Origin: Bacteroidota bacterium
GTDB lineage: Bacteria; Bacteroidota; Bacteroidia; Chitinophagales; Saprospiraceae
NCBI GenBank assembly: GCA_030147525.1
Contig: JASBVF010000003.1
Span: 355,359 to 419,358, forward strand
Direction of reading: 5' to 3'
Length of the DNA stretch: 64,000 nucleotides
The notes below the pieces were generated by a model. It was not told where the DNA came from and did not search any database. It saw nothing but the letters and a program-made list of their open reading frames with translations. Below, piece after piece: positions 35,604 through 44,896 of the stretch. The translations under genes were made by a program, and so were the position numbers. The first letter of the stretch is position 1. Each line of letters opens with the position of its first letter.

Positions 35604-37373
35604 TCAGAGGTACAACACTTCCCTCACATCGTTTTCATCCTCAATTTTCCTGTCTACTGTTTCAAGCACGAATGTTTGCGTCTTTGATGCCACATTGATT
35701 TTCTTAAAATCTTCCGGTCGGAATACGGCGATTTTATTGTCGCCGGTTACCAGCCACAGCAGGTTTTCCGAGTTTTTGTTAAAACGAAGCTCCGTGCCAT
35801 CCTCTGCCAGAAAACGGTAAACGGTATTCCGGCTTTTATCGACGAGGTAAGCTGTCGTGTTTTTGAAAACCTCTCCATTCCCGGATTTGAAAGTTGCGGC
35901 TACCTGCACCATTTGGGGAGGCAGCGGACGATCACAATTCCAGATGCCAAACTCGGAAGCCGTAAAACGGTTCACTACTTTCTTTTTGATGATTTCATCG
36001 GAGGCCGCATAGTTCAGGCCTTGTTTCCTGAGTTCATCGACACGTTCGTCGAAAGCCTGGTACGCCTGTTGCCTTTCCGCTTCGATGCTTTTGCGAAGTG
36101 CTTCTTTTTGCGAAGCAAGCTGGGCCTCCCGTTGCTGTTTGGCTTTTTGCCAGGCTTCAAAATTGCGGTTAAATTCTGCCATCGCTTTTTCGTAATCGCT
36201 GCCGCTAAGCACCGGATTTACGATGACGGTGAGTGATTGCCCACTTTTTTCAAGGGTCAGTTCGAAGTCCCGGCTGTTCAGTTTGCGGATGCCAAGTCCG
36301 GTGACACTGCTGAACTCCCGTTGCAAACGTTCGGGTGTAATTCCTGACTGCGGGCTGAGTTGCCAGAGCATTTTTTCATACTTGCGGTAAAGTTGCCGCA
36401 GTTCGTCCTGAGCGGGATTGAATGCAGTGGCATCTCCTTTAGGAGAAAGCGAAGGTGGGAAAAGATCTTTCAAATCAAGGTCGAAGACATAGTCGGACTC
36501 GTCGGCAAGCACGGGCTTGAGGGGCTCTTTCGCAAGAGGAATGGACGCTTCGATTTTTGCCATTTCATTTGTTGCGGTGATTTGAATGGCCTGTAGTTTT
36601 TCCTTCAACTCCTTCCGGGCAGGGTAAAGCGGGCTGTTTTCATCCAACTCCTCCCCCATTTCATCGTCGAGCACCTGCATGCGGTCAATTTCCTGGTACA
36701 CCCAACTGCGCTTCGATTCGTCCAGTTTGTAAATATTGTATCCTTTCGGCACTTCCAGCGTAGGTGAAACATTCACCCGTGACACCAACTCCACGTTGAT
36801 CGACTTACCCGGCGCCATGTTGACCCGTTTACCGTTTTGCTCCGCAAAAATTTCGATCATACCGGCGCTTTCCAGGTTGTAGTTAACACCTGCCGAGTCG
36901 TAGGTCATGGGAATTCCGGAGAGGAAAAAGTCAACAAAATCATGCATTTCACGATAGTGAAGCACCACCTCTCCCGCCAACGTCTGACCGGTTTCGTCCA
37001 CAAACGCAGCCGCAGGAACGATCAACTTCGAGCCGCTCGGATACTCGTAAACGCCGCCTTCTGTCGGGTTGACCTCAAATTTGGCGAACGCCGGTTTGAT
37101 CTCACTCAAAGGCGGGTTCACAAATTTTTGCGCAGCAAAAAATGCCTGCTCCCGCTGCTCGTATGGCTGAGCAGTGAAGATTTGAGTAAAAAAGAACAGC
37201 CCCGCCAACACAGCTGCAACCGCTCCGGCTGTTACCATCAGCCTGCGAAAGATTGGTTTGGGCCTGGGTTCGGTCTGAAACTTCTTCAACAGTGCGTCGA
37301 AGTTTTTATGTCGGGCGATCTGTTGGCTGCTCAGTCGCCGGGGATTTACTTTTATGTCGAATTTCTTTTTCAT
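35604..37373 (-). CDS. Single-TM protein, probable partner of the ECF sigma factor
   Basis: A 589-aa protein with a basic cytoplasmic segment of about 42 residues, one TM helix at about 43-67 (RLMVTAGAVAAVLAGLFFFT) and a large outer part. At about residues 100-190 a domain with GGVYEYPSGSKLIVPAAAF and VVLHYREMHDFVDFFLSGIP resembles ZU5-like regions in Bacteroidota surface proteins. Residues about 410-480 are a long charged coiled coil. It follows the sigma gene by 87 bp and ends in a terminator. Topology and position suggest an anti-sigma or signal-transducing role, but no classic FecR or anti-sigma motif is seen. Confidence 0.7.
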   Translation of the reverse strand: MKKKFDIKVNPRRLSSQQIARHKNFDALLKKFQTEPRPKPIFRRLMVTAGAVAAVLAGLFFFTQIFTAQPYEQREQAFFAAQKFVNPPLSEIKPAFAKFEVNPTEGGVYEYPSGSKLIVPAAAFVDETGQTLAGEVVLHYREMHDFVDFFLSGIPMTYDSAGVNYNLESAGMIEIFAEQNGKRVNMAPGKSINVELVSRVNVSPTLEVPKGYNIYKLDESKRSWVYQEIDRMQVLDDEMGEELDENSPLYPARKELKEKLQAIQITATNEMAKIEASIPLAKEPLKPVLADESDYVFDLDLKDLFPPSLSPKGDATAFNPAQDELRQLYRKYEKMLWQLSPQSGITPERLQREFSSVTGLGIRKLNSRDFELTLEKSGQSLTVIVNPVLSGSDYEKAMAEFNRNFEAWQKAKQQREAQLASQKEALRKSIEAERQQAYQAFDERVDELRKQGLNYAASDEIIKKKVVNRFTASEFGIWNCDRPLPPQMVQVAATFKSGNGEVFKNTTAYLVDKSRNTVYRFLAEDGTELRFNKNSENLLWLVTGDNKIAVFRPEDFKKINVASKTQTFVLETVDRKIEDENDVREVLYL

Positions 37374-37460
37374 GTTGGTATGTTTTTATGGTTCGGGGTT
37401 TCTTCAGACAATGCTGGAAATGAATTTTTGACAGGTTTTTTGGGGTTAAGGGCTGGTATT

Positions 37461-38093
37461 TTATCCGCTGTTTTCCATATGCTGGAGCATTATTTTTTTC
37501 AGTCGTTCCAACACCCGGTAGGTGCGCACTTTGGCGTTGCTCTCCGTGATGTTGAGCAGGTCGGCGATTTCCCTGAATGGCCGCTGCTCGAAAAAGCGTA
37601 ATTCAACAATTTCAAGATCCCCTTCCCGCAATTCTTCCAGGGCAGGGATGAGGTAAGGCCGGAAATGTTCGAAGCTGTCCTCTTCCATTTCTTCAAACAA
37701 ATGGCTGATGTTGGAATCTTCGACGCTTACCACTCTTGCCTTTTTGTTTTGGCGGTAATATTGGGCGATTTCATTGCTGGCAATGCGAAACAACCAGGCC
37801 GAGAAAGGCACTCCCCGGTAGGTGTAATCGTTCAGGCGCTGCATGGCTTTCAGAAAAACCTGTGAACACAGGTCAGCACAAAGGCTTTCATCCAGCGTAC
37901 GATTGTAGATGAATTGGAAAATCGACTCGAAATAACGGTCGTATAGGGGGCGAAACAACGCAGGGTCTGCCTGGGCAGACTGAATTTCGGTCCATTCGTC
38001 CTGCATGGCTTCTTCGGAAACAGTCCGTCGGAAGGAATTCATGAGCCCTTCATTTTTCACAAGGGTACGACTTATTTGAATATTAGTGAACAT
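37461..38093 (-). CDS. ECF-type RNA polymerase sigma factor
   Basis: A sigma-70 family regulator of up to 210 aa. Region 2 is FRPLYDRYFESIFQFIYNRT through DLCSQVFLKAMQRL and SAWLFRIASNEIAQYYRQNK; region 4 is IVELRFFEQRPFREIADLL with helix-turn-helix ITESNAKVRTYRVLERLKK. There is no region 1.1 or 3, as in ECF factors. The true start is uncertain: ATG codons exist at 38093, 38042 and 38006, and a near-consensus box TACCCTTG lies about 20 bp before 38042. The next gene downstream is the large one-TM protein, which may control its activity. Confidence 0.92.
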   Translation of the reverse strand: MFTNIQISRTLVKNEGLMNSFRRTVSEEAMQDEWTEIQSAQADPALFRPLYDRYFESIFQFIYNRTLDESLCADLCSQVFLKAMQRLNDYTYRGVPFSAWLFRIASNEIAQYYRQNKKARVVSVEDSNISHLFEEMEEDSFEHFRPYLIPALEELREGDLEIVELRFFEQRPFREIADLLNITESNAKVRTYRVLERLKKIMLQHMENSG

Positions 38094-38244
38094 TTAATGC
38101 ATTGATCAGCAGCTTGGACTCAGGTCATGGTTTCGGTTTTTCTGATTTCTTTTATTTCAAAAACCCTCACCAGCAAGGGGTTTCACCGGTTACGGCCTGA
38201 AAATTTTAATCGAAGACCCTGACTTTCGGTTTTCAACAGCAGGC

Positions 38245-38252
38245 TATCTTTG
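38245..38252 (+). promoter_or_regulatory. Distal -7 box upstream of dapF
   Basis: TATCTTTG followed by C, an exact TAnnTTTG match, 146 bp before dapF. It could drive dapF with a long leader or a short untranslated RNA. The rest of 38094-38397 holds a weak AAACCC/GGGTTT hairpin near 38159-38187 and nothing else. Confidence 0.4.
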
Positions 38253-38338
38253 CTTCCCGACTGTCTCACTGAAATAATGCATTTACAAAAAAAGGTTACA
38301 CCCTGACAGCAGTAATTTTTCTTTTGGCAGGGAGGAGG

Positions 38339-38346
38339 TATTTTTG
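38339..38346 (+). promoter_or_regulatory. Proximal -7 box upstream of dapF
   Basis: TATTTTTG followed by CC, an exact TAnnTTTG match, 51 bp before the dapF ATG. No good -33 element is seen. Confidence 0.45.
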
Positions 38347-38397
38347 CCAAAATTTTAAAATCATCCACTGCTGACCAATCATACCACCTGTTTTAAC

Positions 38398-39192
38398 ATG
38401 AAAAATATTCCTTTTTTCAAATACCAGGGCACCGGCAACGACTTTATCCTGATCGATAATCGCAGCACTACCTTCCTCACCCGGCAGGACACAGCGCAAA
38501 TCGAACGTATGTGCGACCGTAAATTCGGCATCGGTGCCGACGGGTTGATCCTGCTTCAGGAAGCGCCGGGCTTTGATTTTGAAATGGTTTATTTTAATTC
38601 CGACGGCAGGGAAAGTACCATGTGCGGCAACGGAGGCCGCTGCATCGTTGCTTTTGCCAGGCACCTCGGCGTCATTGGTGAACAGTGTAACTTCCTCGCT
38701 ATCGACGGGCCACATGAAGCACTGGTCCGGGAAAATGGCTGGGTGGAATTGAAAATGTCGGATGTAAAACAGACGGAACAGGGCGACGGCTATTTCGTTC
38801 TAAACACCGGCTCGCCGCATTATGTCGTTTTTGTGGAGGACATCAGCGACCTCAACGTCGTGGAAAGCGGACAGGCCATTCGTTATGGTGAACGTTTCAG
38901 AAAAGAAGGTATCAATGTGAATTTTGTAGAACGCAGAGCCGACGGAATCGAGGTGGCAACCTACGAGCGTGGCGTTGAAGATGAAACGCTCTCCTGCGGA
39001 ACAGGCGTGACGGCAGCAGCACTTACCTGGGCCCTGTCCAATTCAAAAAAAGACAAAGGCGAGTTGTCCGTAACCACCAAAGGCGGCGATCTGAAAGTTC
39101 GGTTTCAACCGGAGGCAAATGGCAGTTTCAGCGAAGTTTGGCTCTGCGGCCCGACAGTTCGGGTATTTGAGGGCAACTATTTCAACCACTAA
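38398..39192 (+). CDS. dapF: Diaminopimelate epimerase
   Basis: Converts LL- to meso-diaminopimelate for lysine and peptidoglycan. The 264-aa protein carries both catalytic cysteines, Cys76 in NSDGRESTMCGNGGRC and Cys200 in EDETLSCGTGVTA, and the start FFKYQGTGNDFILIDN. Length is normal. It converges with the phosphate transporter gene, the two stop codons being only 9 bp apart, with no terminator between them. Confidence 0.97.
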   Translation: MKNIPFFKYQGTGNDFILIDNRSTTFLTRQDTAQIERMCDRKFGIGADGLILLQEAPGFDFEMVYFNSDGRESTMCGNGGRCIVAFARHLGVIGEQCNFLAIDGPHEALVRENGWVELKMSDVKQTEQGDGYFVLNTGSPHYVVFVEDISDLNVVESGQAIRYGERFRKEGINVNFVERRADGIEVATYERGVEDETLSCGTGVTAAALTWALSNSKKDKGELSVTTKGGDLKVRFQPEANGSFSEVWLCGPTVRVFEGNYFNH

Positions 39193-39201
39193 CTATGGCA
39201 G

Positions 39202-41478
39202 TCATTCCGTATGGCTGCCCAGCAAATCAAGGCGCTCCCGCTTGTTGGATTGCAGGCGATTGTAAAGCTTGACGAAACGATGCGCAACTGCCACGATATC
39301 TTTGGTTTCCAGTTTGATGCTAAAAATGAGCATGCTGTTGCGGCGGCCAAGCCCGTTTTGCTGTATACCTTGAATCTGTTCTGATAAAAAGTTTTCCAGC
39401 AGGTTAAAAATGACCTTCTTCTGCTGTTTGAGGTCATCAATTTTTTCAAAATTACTTTCTTCCATGCGCATGGCCACATTATTCAGGTATCCTTCCACCT
39501 CTTTCAAAACAGCATAAATATTCTGTTTTTGCTCAGGCAACACCGGTTTGTGACTGTTTTCAATGTGAGAACGGCAGGTATCGACAATGAACCCAATGGA
39601 CTGGGTAATGTCCTGCTCAAGGTCATATACCAGCAAAAAAAGCCGCCCGGCTTCCGTGTTATCCCCTTCCAGCCTTTTGATGGCTTTGTACATTTTCTTT
39701 TTCAGCGTCTCCACACGGTCCCTGAGCTTTTCAAAATCTTTCACAGCGGTCTGAATTTCATCCCGGTCTTCTTCCAGCAGGCCTGTGAGTGAAGCTTTAT
39801 AAGTTTTTATCACCATTTGCAGCATTTCAGCTACTTTTTGGGAAGTATCTTCGACCAGATGTGTAGGCGCAATAGCAGCAGCTTCCATTTCAAACGACTG
39901 AATATCCTCCTTCGCTTTTTCTCTCTTTTTGTGAAACAACGAAGAACGAACCACCAGAAAAGCCACCAGCGCCACCAGCGCTACCACAGCCCACATTTCA
40001 AATGTATAAATCAAAAATGCACAAATCCCGGAAGCTGTAAATGCAACGATGGCAGTGAGAAACCAGCCTCCGATTACATTCAAAACCCCGGCCACCCGGT
40101 AAACAGCACTGTCGAGTCCCCACGCACGGTCGGCGAGTGAAGCACCCATTGCCACCATGAAAGTGACGTAGGTAGTGGAAAGCGGCAGTTTCAACGAGGT
40201 GGCAAATGCAATCAGCGCACTGGCAACGGTCAGGTTGACACCGGCCCGCACCAAATCAAAAGCCGGCTGATCAGAATTTTCCGTGCCTGTCTCCTCCAGC
40301 GGTGTCATATTTTCTTCGGCTTTATCGATCAGAGCCTGGGGTATTATTTTTTTCACCACGCTTCCAATGTTCCGCACCGAGCGCACGATACTTCTGGATA
40401 AAAGATTGGGGGAAAAATTTTCCAGCCCTTCGCTTTGCCGGCTCAGCGAAACCTGTGTCTCCGTTACCGTCCGTGCCTTTTTTGAAAACCATAGTGTCAG
40501 AACCATGATCAGTCCGGCCAGCAGCAGCAGGACCGTGTCCGTGCGCACTCTTTCACTCAAGGCTACCATGCTGAAGGCATCGGCAGCGGCGCCGGATGCT
40601 GACCAGGCCTTGAAACTCTCGAACCCGGCAATCGGTACGCCAATGAAATTAACGAGGTCGTTACCGGCAAAAGCCATTGCCAGTGCAAAGGTGCCGGCCA
40701 GCACGATGATGCGCAGGATGTTAACCTTGAAAAAAGTGTACAGCAACTGCATCGAAATGCTCCAGAAAACGAAAGCTGACAGTAGCAGCGTAGTTGTGTT
40801 TGCGCTAATCCAGGCAACAAATTCTTCGGGAACGAATGAGGCGCCTTTAATCCCTTTGAACAACAAAAAATATGTAATAAGCGTAAGTCCGGCGCCCGAC
40901 CACAAGCCTCCGACATACCGCATCCGGCGGTGATAGTTGAAGGTGAGCAGCAGCCTCGACAGGTACTGCATCAATGCTCCCGCTAAAAAAGCTATAACGA
41001 CAGACGCTAAAATTCCCGTGATGATCGCCAGTGCACTCGCCGTGTTGATGTAAGTGGAAAGCGCACTCAGCCCCTCTCCGCCGTATGCAATTTTCATCAA
41101 GGCAACAACGACAGCCGCCCCCAGTAATTCAAACACGATGGAAACCGTCGTCGAGGTCGGGAACCCGAAAGTGTTGAACGCATCCAACAGCATGATGTCT
41201 GTCATCATGACGGCCAGAAAAATCACCATCACTTCCGAGAATTGAAAAAACTGTGGATTAAAAATGCCTTTCCGTGCCACCTCCATCATGCCGCTCGAAA
41301 AGGTAGCGCCGATAAAAATACCTACCGCTGCAATGATCAGGATCGTTTTTAAGGAAGCTACCTTGGAACCGATGGCTGAGTTAAGGAAATTGACAGCGTC
41401 GTTGCTGACGCCCACGACCAGATCGGATACGGCAAGGAGAAAGAGAAGAATTACTATAATCAAATAGTATTCAGGCAT
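39202..41478 (-). CDS. PiT-family inorganic phosphate transporter with C-terminal PhoU-like domain
   Basis: A 758-aa protein. The PiT signature occurs twice, GVSNDAVNFLNSAIGS near residue 23 and AFAGNDLVNFIGVPIAG near 270, in two halves of TM helices that together span about residues 1-530. Family members carry phosphate with Na+ or H+. The last 220 residues are soluble and helical, with spaced charged heptads (LRDRVETLKKKMYKAIKRLE, then YDLEQDITQSIGFIVDTC), matching a PhoU-like module. Most PiT genes have a separate PhoU-like (DUF47) partner; here the two appear fused. It is preceded by a box, TATTTTTC, one base off consensus. Confidence 0.92.
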   Translation of the reverse strand: MPEYYLIIVILLFLLAVSDLVVGVSNDAVNFLNSAIGSKVASLKTILIIAAVGIFIGATFSSGMMEVARKGIFNPQFFQFSEVMVIFLAVMMTDIMLLDAFNTFGFPTSTTVSIVFELLGAAVVVALMKIAYGGEGLSALSTYINTASALAIITGILASVVIAFLAGALMQYLSRLLLTFNYHRRMRYVGGLWSGAGLTLITYFLLFKGIKGASFVPEEFVAWISANTTTLLLSAFVFWSISMQLLYTFFKVNILRIIVLAGTFALAMAFAGNDLVNFIGVPIAGFESFKAWSASGAAADAFSMVALSERVRTDTVLLLLAGLIMVLTLWFSKKARTVTETQVSLSRQSEGLENFSPNLLSRSIVRSVRNIGSVVKKIIPQALIDKAEENMTPLEETGTENSDQPAFDLVRAGVNLTVASALIAFATSLKLPLSTTYVTFMVAMGASLADRAWGLDSAVYRVAGVLNVIGGWFLTAIVAFTASGICAFLIYTFEMWAVVALVALVAFLVVRSSLFHKKREKAKEDIQSFEMEAAAIAPTHLVEDTSQKVAEMLQMVIKTYKASLTGLLEEDRDEIQTAVKDFEKLRDRVETLKKKMYKAIKRLEGDNTEAGRLFLLVYDLEQDITQSIGFIVDTCRSHIENSHKPVLPEQKQNIYAVLKEVEGYLNNVAMRMEESNFEKIDDLKQQKKVIFNLLENFLSEQIQGIQQNGLGRRNSMLIFSIKLETKDIVAVAHRFVKLYNRLQSNKRERLDLLGSHTE

Positions 41479-41657
41479 GACAGGTATTTATTTTTTGAAA
41501 AATACAACAGGCGATTTCACCTGAAACACGAAGATGCCGACTGTTTTATAAACGGCCTGCATCTTTTTACATGTTTTTTGTCATTTCCTTCAAAGTTGTG
41601 AAGGGGCCTGAAGCATTGCAGCCAAGCAGACCACCTGCGGAGCAGGAAGGTTTCAGG

Positions 41658-42278
41658 TCAATGACTGATCGTCCAAATCCGCTTCCCATGGGTTCCGCCC
41701 TTCAGGTAGTATTTTTTCTTTTTGGTTAAAATCATCATCGGAACGCCGAGGGAAACACTCGCCAGACCAGCTCCTGACCACCTGAAAAACCGGTCTTCAT
41801 TGAAACCTCCGGCGCCATAATCAATGCTCATCAATGGCGCAAGAATCAAAGAGGTGATGCCGCCCACTACCGTCATCGTGCCGCCGAGGTTGTACCAGTT
41901 GCGGGCTGTTGAGGACTGATACCTCACCATCCCGATCGCATCGGCCGGAAGGACGGTCGATGCGGCGCCTGCCGGATATTTTGTCTGGCTTTGCATGACG
42001 GTACCATCGTGCTGTGTGATATTCAACGATTCGGTCACAGGCTGAAAACTGATGAACCGGTCGTTCATTGAAAGGATTTTTCCGCTAAAACTTTGTGTAC
42101 CGCAATTCAGGCTGTCTCCGGTAATGTTGAAGGAAAATTCAAGAAACTGGGCCCCGTCCGTTTTCAGCGTTTTTTCTTTTTTACCGCTGCTGATGGTAAG
42201 CCCTGCATCCTGTGCTGTCATATTTTGAAAGGAAAATGCCAATATGACGATGGCAAAGAGAAAGTGTTGTTTGATCAT
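41658..42278 (-). CDS. Secreted or membrane protein of unknown function
   Basis: A 206-aa protein with a Sec signal (HFLFAIVILAFSFQNMTAQ). A beta-rich segment follows to about residue 115. Then come two hydrophobic stretches, NLGGTMTVVGGITSLILAPL (about 122-142) and WSGAGLASVSLGVPMMILTK (about 168-187), which may be membrane helices. The C-terminal KKKKYYLKGGTHGKRIWTIS is basic. Small proteins of this shape are common next to housekeeping genes in Bacteroidota but I do not know a named family. It has no close neighbour on its strand. Confidence 0.65.
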   Translation of the reverse strand: MIKQHFLFAIVILAFSFQNMTAQDAGLTISSGKKEKTLKTDGAQFLEFSFNITGDSLNCGTQSFSGKILSMNDRFISFQPVTESLNITQHDGTVMQSQTKYPAGAASTVLPADAIGMVRYQSSTARNWYNLGGTMTVVGGITSLILAPLMSIDYGAGGFNEDRFFRWSGAGLASVSLGVPMMILTKKKKYYLKGGTHGKRIWTISH

Positions 42279-42344
42279 TGGTTAACTATTTAGGCTCAAA
42301 AAATTAAGTTTATCGAGAACTATTTCCATAAAATTCCTGCCTGC

Positions 42345-42674
42345 CTACTCCTCAAAATCCTCATCATCCCCCAGCATCAGCTTGGCCTCGGCCAGTTCGC
42401 TGAGCGCATGCTGATCGCCCAACTGCCGGGCAACAGCCATGCCTGCCTTGTAGGTAGCAAAAGCAGTGTTGACCGCTCCGGTCTTTTCATACAGTTTACC
42501 CAGGTGATAATACAGGCCGACGTAATTCGGATCGCTCTCCCGGATCTTCAGGTAATATTCCAGCGCCCGTTCGCTGTCCTCCATTTTTTCATATTCTTTC
42601 GCTATCGCAAAAAGGATAAAAGAGTCCCCCGGGCTGGACTCGAGAAAAGTCATGAGTTGATTGAGTCTGCTCAT
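42345..42674 (-). CDS. Small tetratricopeptide-repeat protein
   Basis: A 109-aa cytoplasmic protein made of about three TPR helix pairs: SFILFAIAKEYEKMEDSERA, LEYYLKIRESDPNYVGLYYH and LGKLYEKTGAVNTAFATYKA are successive repeats. The C-terminus is acidic (LGDDEDFEE). There is no signal peptide. It probably acts as a protein-binding adaptor. It is separated from tex by 101 bp containing G-rich and T-rich repeated words, and co-transcription is uncertain. Confidence 0.8.
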   Translation of the reverse strand: MSRLNQLMTFLESSPGDSFILFAIAKEYEKMEDSERALEYYLKIRESDPNYVGLYYHLGKLYEKTGAVNTAFATYKAGMAVARQLGDQHALSELAEAKLMLGDDEDFEE

Positions 42675-42775
42675 ATTTTTTTGTTTAAAAGTGGAAGGGT
42701 TGAAAGGTTGAAGAGTCCATCAAAGATCAAGAGAAGCCCCATTAAACTATTAAACTCATAAACCCCTCAACTCTT

Positions 42776-44896
42776 TTAACCAACATCTTTCATCGACAAC
42801 TGCACCCGCTTCCTTGCCACATCCACATCGGTGACTTTGACGGTGACCTGCTGGTTGAGGCTGACGACGTCGGCGGGATTTTTCACGAATTTATTGGCCA
42901 GTTGTGAAATATGCACCAGTCCGTCCTGTTTCACCCCGATATCGACGAAAGCGCCAAAGTTTGTGATGTTGGTAACGATTCCGGGCAGTACCATGCCCAC
43001 ACTGAGATCTTCCAGGCTTCGGACGTTACCGAATTCGAAGGCTTTCGCTTCGCCACGGGGGTCGAGACCGGGCTTGTCGAGTTCTTTTAAAATATCGGTT
43101 AAAGTAGGCAAACCCACGGTTTCCGTCACATATTTTTTCAGGTCGATTTGCTTGCGCAATTCAGGTTGCCGGATCAGTTCCGGCACTTTCACACCGAGGT
43201 CTTTGGCCATTTGCTCCACGATGTGGTAGCTCTCGGGGTGTACGGCAGTGTTGTCGAGCGGATTTTTTCCATCCCGGATGCGGAGGAAGCCGGCGCACTG
43301 TTCGAACGCCTTCTCGCCCATGCGGGGCACTTTTTTCAACTGAGCCCGGCTGGCGAAAGGCCCGTTTTCACTTCTGAAAGTCACGATGTTTTGCGCCAGC
43401 GACGGGCCGAGGCCGGAAACGTAGGTCAGCAAATGTTTGCTCGCCGTGTTGATGTTGATGCCGACGGCGTTCACGCAACTTTCCACCGTGCGGTCGAGGC
43501 TTTCCTTGAGTTTCGTCTGGTTCACGTCGTGCTGGTATTGTCCGACGCCGATGCTTTTCGGGTCAATCTTGACGAGTTCGGCGAGCGGGTCCATCAGGCG
43601 GCGGCCGATGGAGACAGCGCCCCGAACCGTCACATCCTGATCGGGAAATTCCTCCCTCGCCACCTCCGACGCCGAGTAAATCGAAGCGCCCGCTTCGTTC
43701 ACCATGAACACCTGCACCGGCCGGTTGAAGTTGATTTTTTGGCACAAATCATTGGTCTCACGTCCGGCTGTACCGTTGCCGATGGCAATGGCCGAAATTT
43801 CAAACTTATCCACCAAGTCGCCCAGCGTACGCCGTGCCATGAATTCGTCGGACTGCGGCGGATGCGGGTAGATCGTGGTGTTGTGGAGCAGGTCGCCGTT
43901 TTCATTTAAAACAACCACCTTGCAGCCCGTGCGGAAGCCGGGATCGATGCCGAGCACCCGTTTTTGCCCAAGCGGCGCCGAAAGCAGCAGTTGACGCAGG
44001 TTTTCTACAAAAACCTGAATGGCCTCTTCGTCTGCTTTTTCCTTGCTGGCATTGCGGAATTCCGTTTCGATGCCGGGTTCCAGCAGGCGTTCGTAGCAGT
44101 CGTGCAGGGCTTCCTTCACCTGGCTGGTGGCATCTCCCCTACCCTTCAGTAACTGCTGTTCGAGGCGGTAGAGCACCTCCTCACTGTCGGGGGCAATGTT
44201 GAGGCGAAGGAACCCTTCGTCTTCGCCCCGGCGCATGGCCAGCAGGCGATGCGAGGGGCAGTTTTTCAGCGGCTCCGAAAACTCAAAATAATCACGGTAT
44301 TTGGCTGCCTCATCTTCCTTGCCACGGGCCACTTTCGCCGTAATTTGTGCGCCTTTTTTGAAAGCGTGGCGCACCTTCTGGCGAGCCTGTTCGTCCTCGG
44401 CGATCCACTCGGCGATGATGTCACGGGCGCCTTGCAGGGCCTCGTCGATGGAGGGTACTTCGTCGGTGATGAAACGGCCGGCCAGCCCTTCTGCATTTTG
44501 TATTTTTTGATCAAAAATATCGGTAGCGAGCGGCTCCAGGCCTTTTTCACGAGCCATCATGGCACGGGTGCGTCGCTTGGGTTTGTAAGGCAGATAAATG
44601 TCTTCGAGTTCGGTGGGGTCCCAGCATTCTTCGATGCGTTTGCGGAGTTCGGGCGTGAGTTTGCCCTGTTCTTCGATGGTTTTCAGCACGGTTTCCCTGC
44701 GCTTGTCGAGTTCCTGGAGTTTTTTCAGTTCTTGCTGGATTTCCGCCACCTGCACTTCGTCGAGTGAGCCGGTGGCTTCCTTGCGATATCGGGAAATGAA
44801 AGGAATGGTAGCGCCCTCTTCAAGCAGGGCGACAGTGTTTTCAACTTTGCGGGTGGGGATGTTTAAAGTTTGCGAAATCAGTGATGCGTAATTCAT
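42776..44896 (-). CDS. tex: Tex-family RNA-binding transcription accessory protein
   Basis: A 706-aa protein with the usual Tex order: N-terminal helical domain (LLEEGATIPFISRYRKEATG, the family hallmark), YqgF/RuvX-like nuclease fold with RVLGIDPGFRTGCKVVVL at about 320, HhH motifs near 490-560 (INTASKHLLTYVSGLGPSLA), and a C-terminal S1 domain (GIVTNITNFGAFVDIGVKQD). Family members bind nucleic acid and affect transcription and toxin expression in some bacteria. A near-consensus box, CATCTTTG (44926-44933), lies 30 bp upstream. Confidence 0.96.
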   Translation of the reverse strand: MNYASLISQTLNIPTRKVENTVALLEEGATIPFISRYRKEATGSLDEVQVAEIQQELKKLQELDKRRETVLKTIEEQGKLTPELRKRIEECWDPTELEDIYLPYKPKRRTRAMMAREKGLEPLATDIFDQKIQNAEGLAGRFITDEVPSIDEALQGARDIIAEWIAEDEQARQKVRHAFKKGAQITAKVARGKEDEAAKYRDYFEFSEPLKNCPSHRLLAMRRGEDEGFLRLNIAPDSEEVLYRLEQQLLKGRGDATSQVKEALHDCYERLLEPGIETEFRNASKEKADEEAIQVFVENLRQLLLSAPLGQKRVLGIDPGFRTGCKVVVLNENGDLLHNTTIYPHPPQSDEFMARRTLGDLVDKFEISAIAIGNGTAGRETNDLCQKINFNRPVQVFMVNEAGASIYSASEVAREEFPDQDVTVRGAVSIGRRLMDPLAELVKIDPKSIGVGQYQHDVNQTKLKESLDRTVESCVNAVGININTASKHLLTYVSGLGPSLAQNIVTFRSENGPFASRAQLKKVPRMGEKAFEQCAGFLRIRDGKNPLDNTAVHPESYHIVEQMAKDLGVKVPELIRQPELRKQIDLKKYVTETVGLPTLTDILKELDKPGLDPRGEAKAFEFGNVRSLEDLSVGMVLPGIVTNITNFGAFVDIGVKQDGLVHISQLANKFVKNPADVVSLNQQVTVKVTDVDVARKRVQLSMKDVG

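Noticed and set aside
38245..38252. Start of a small RNA upstream of dapF
   Set aside because: A promoter box alone is not evidence; no terminator or conserved structure lies between it and dapF.
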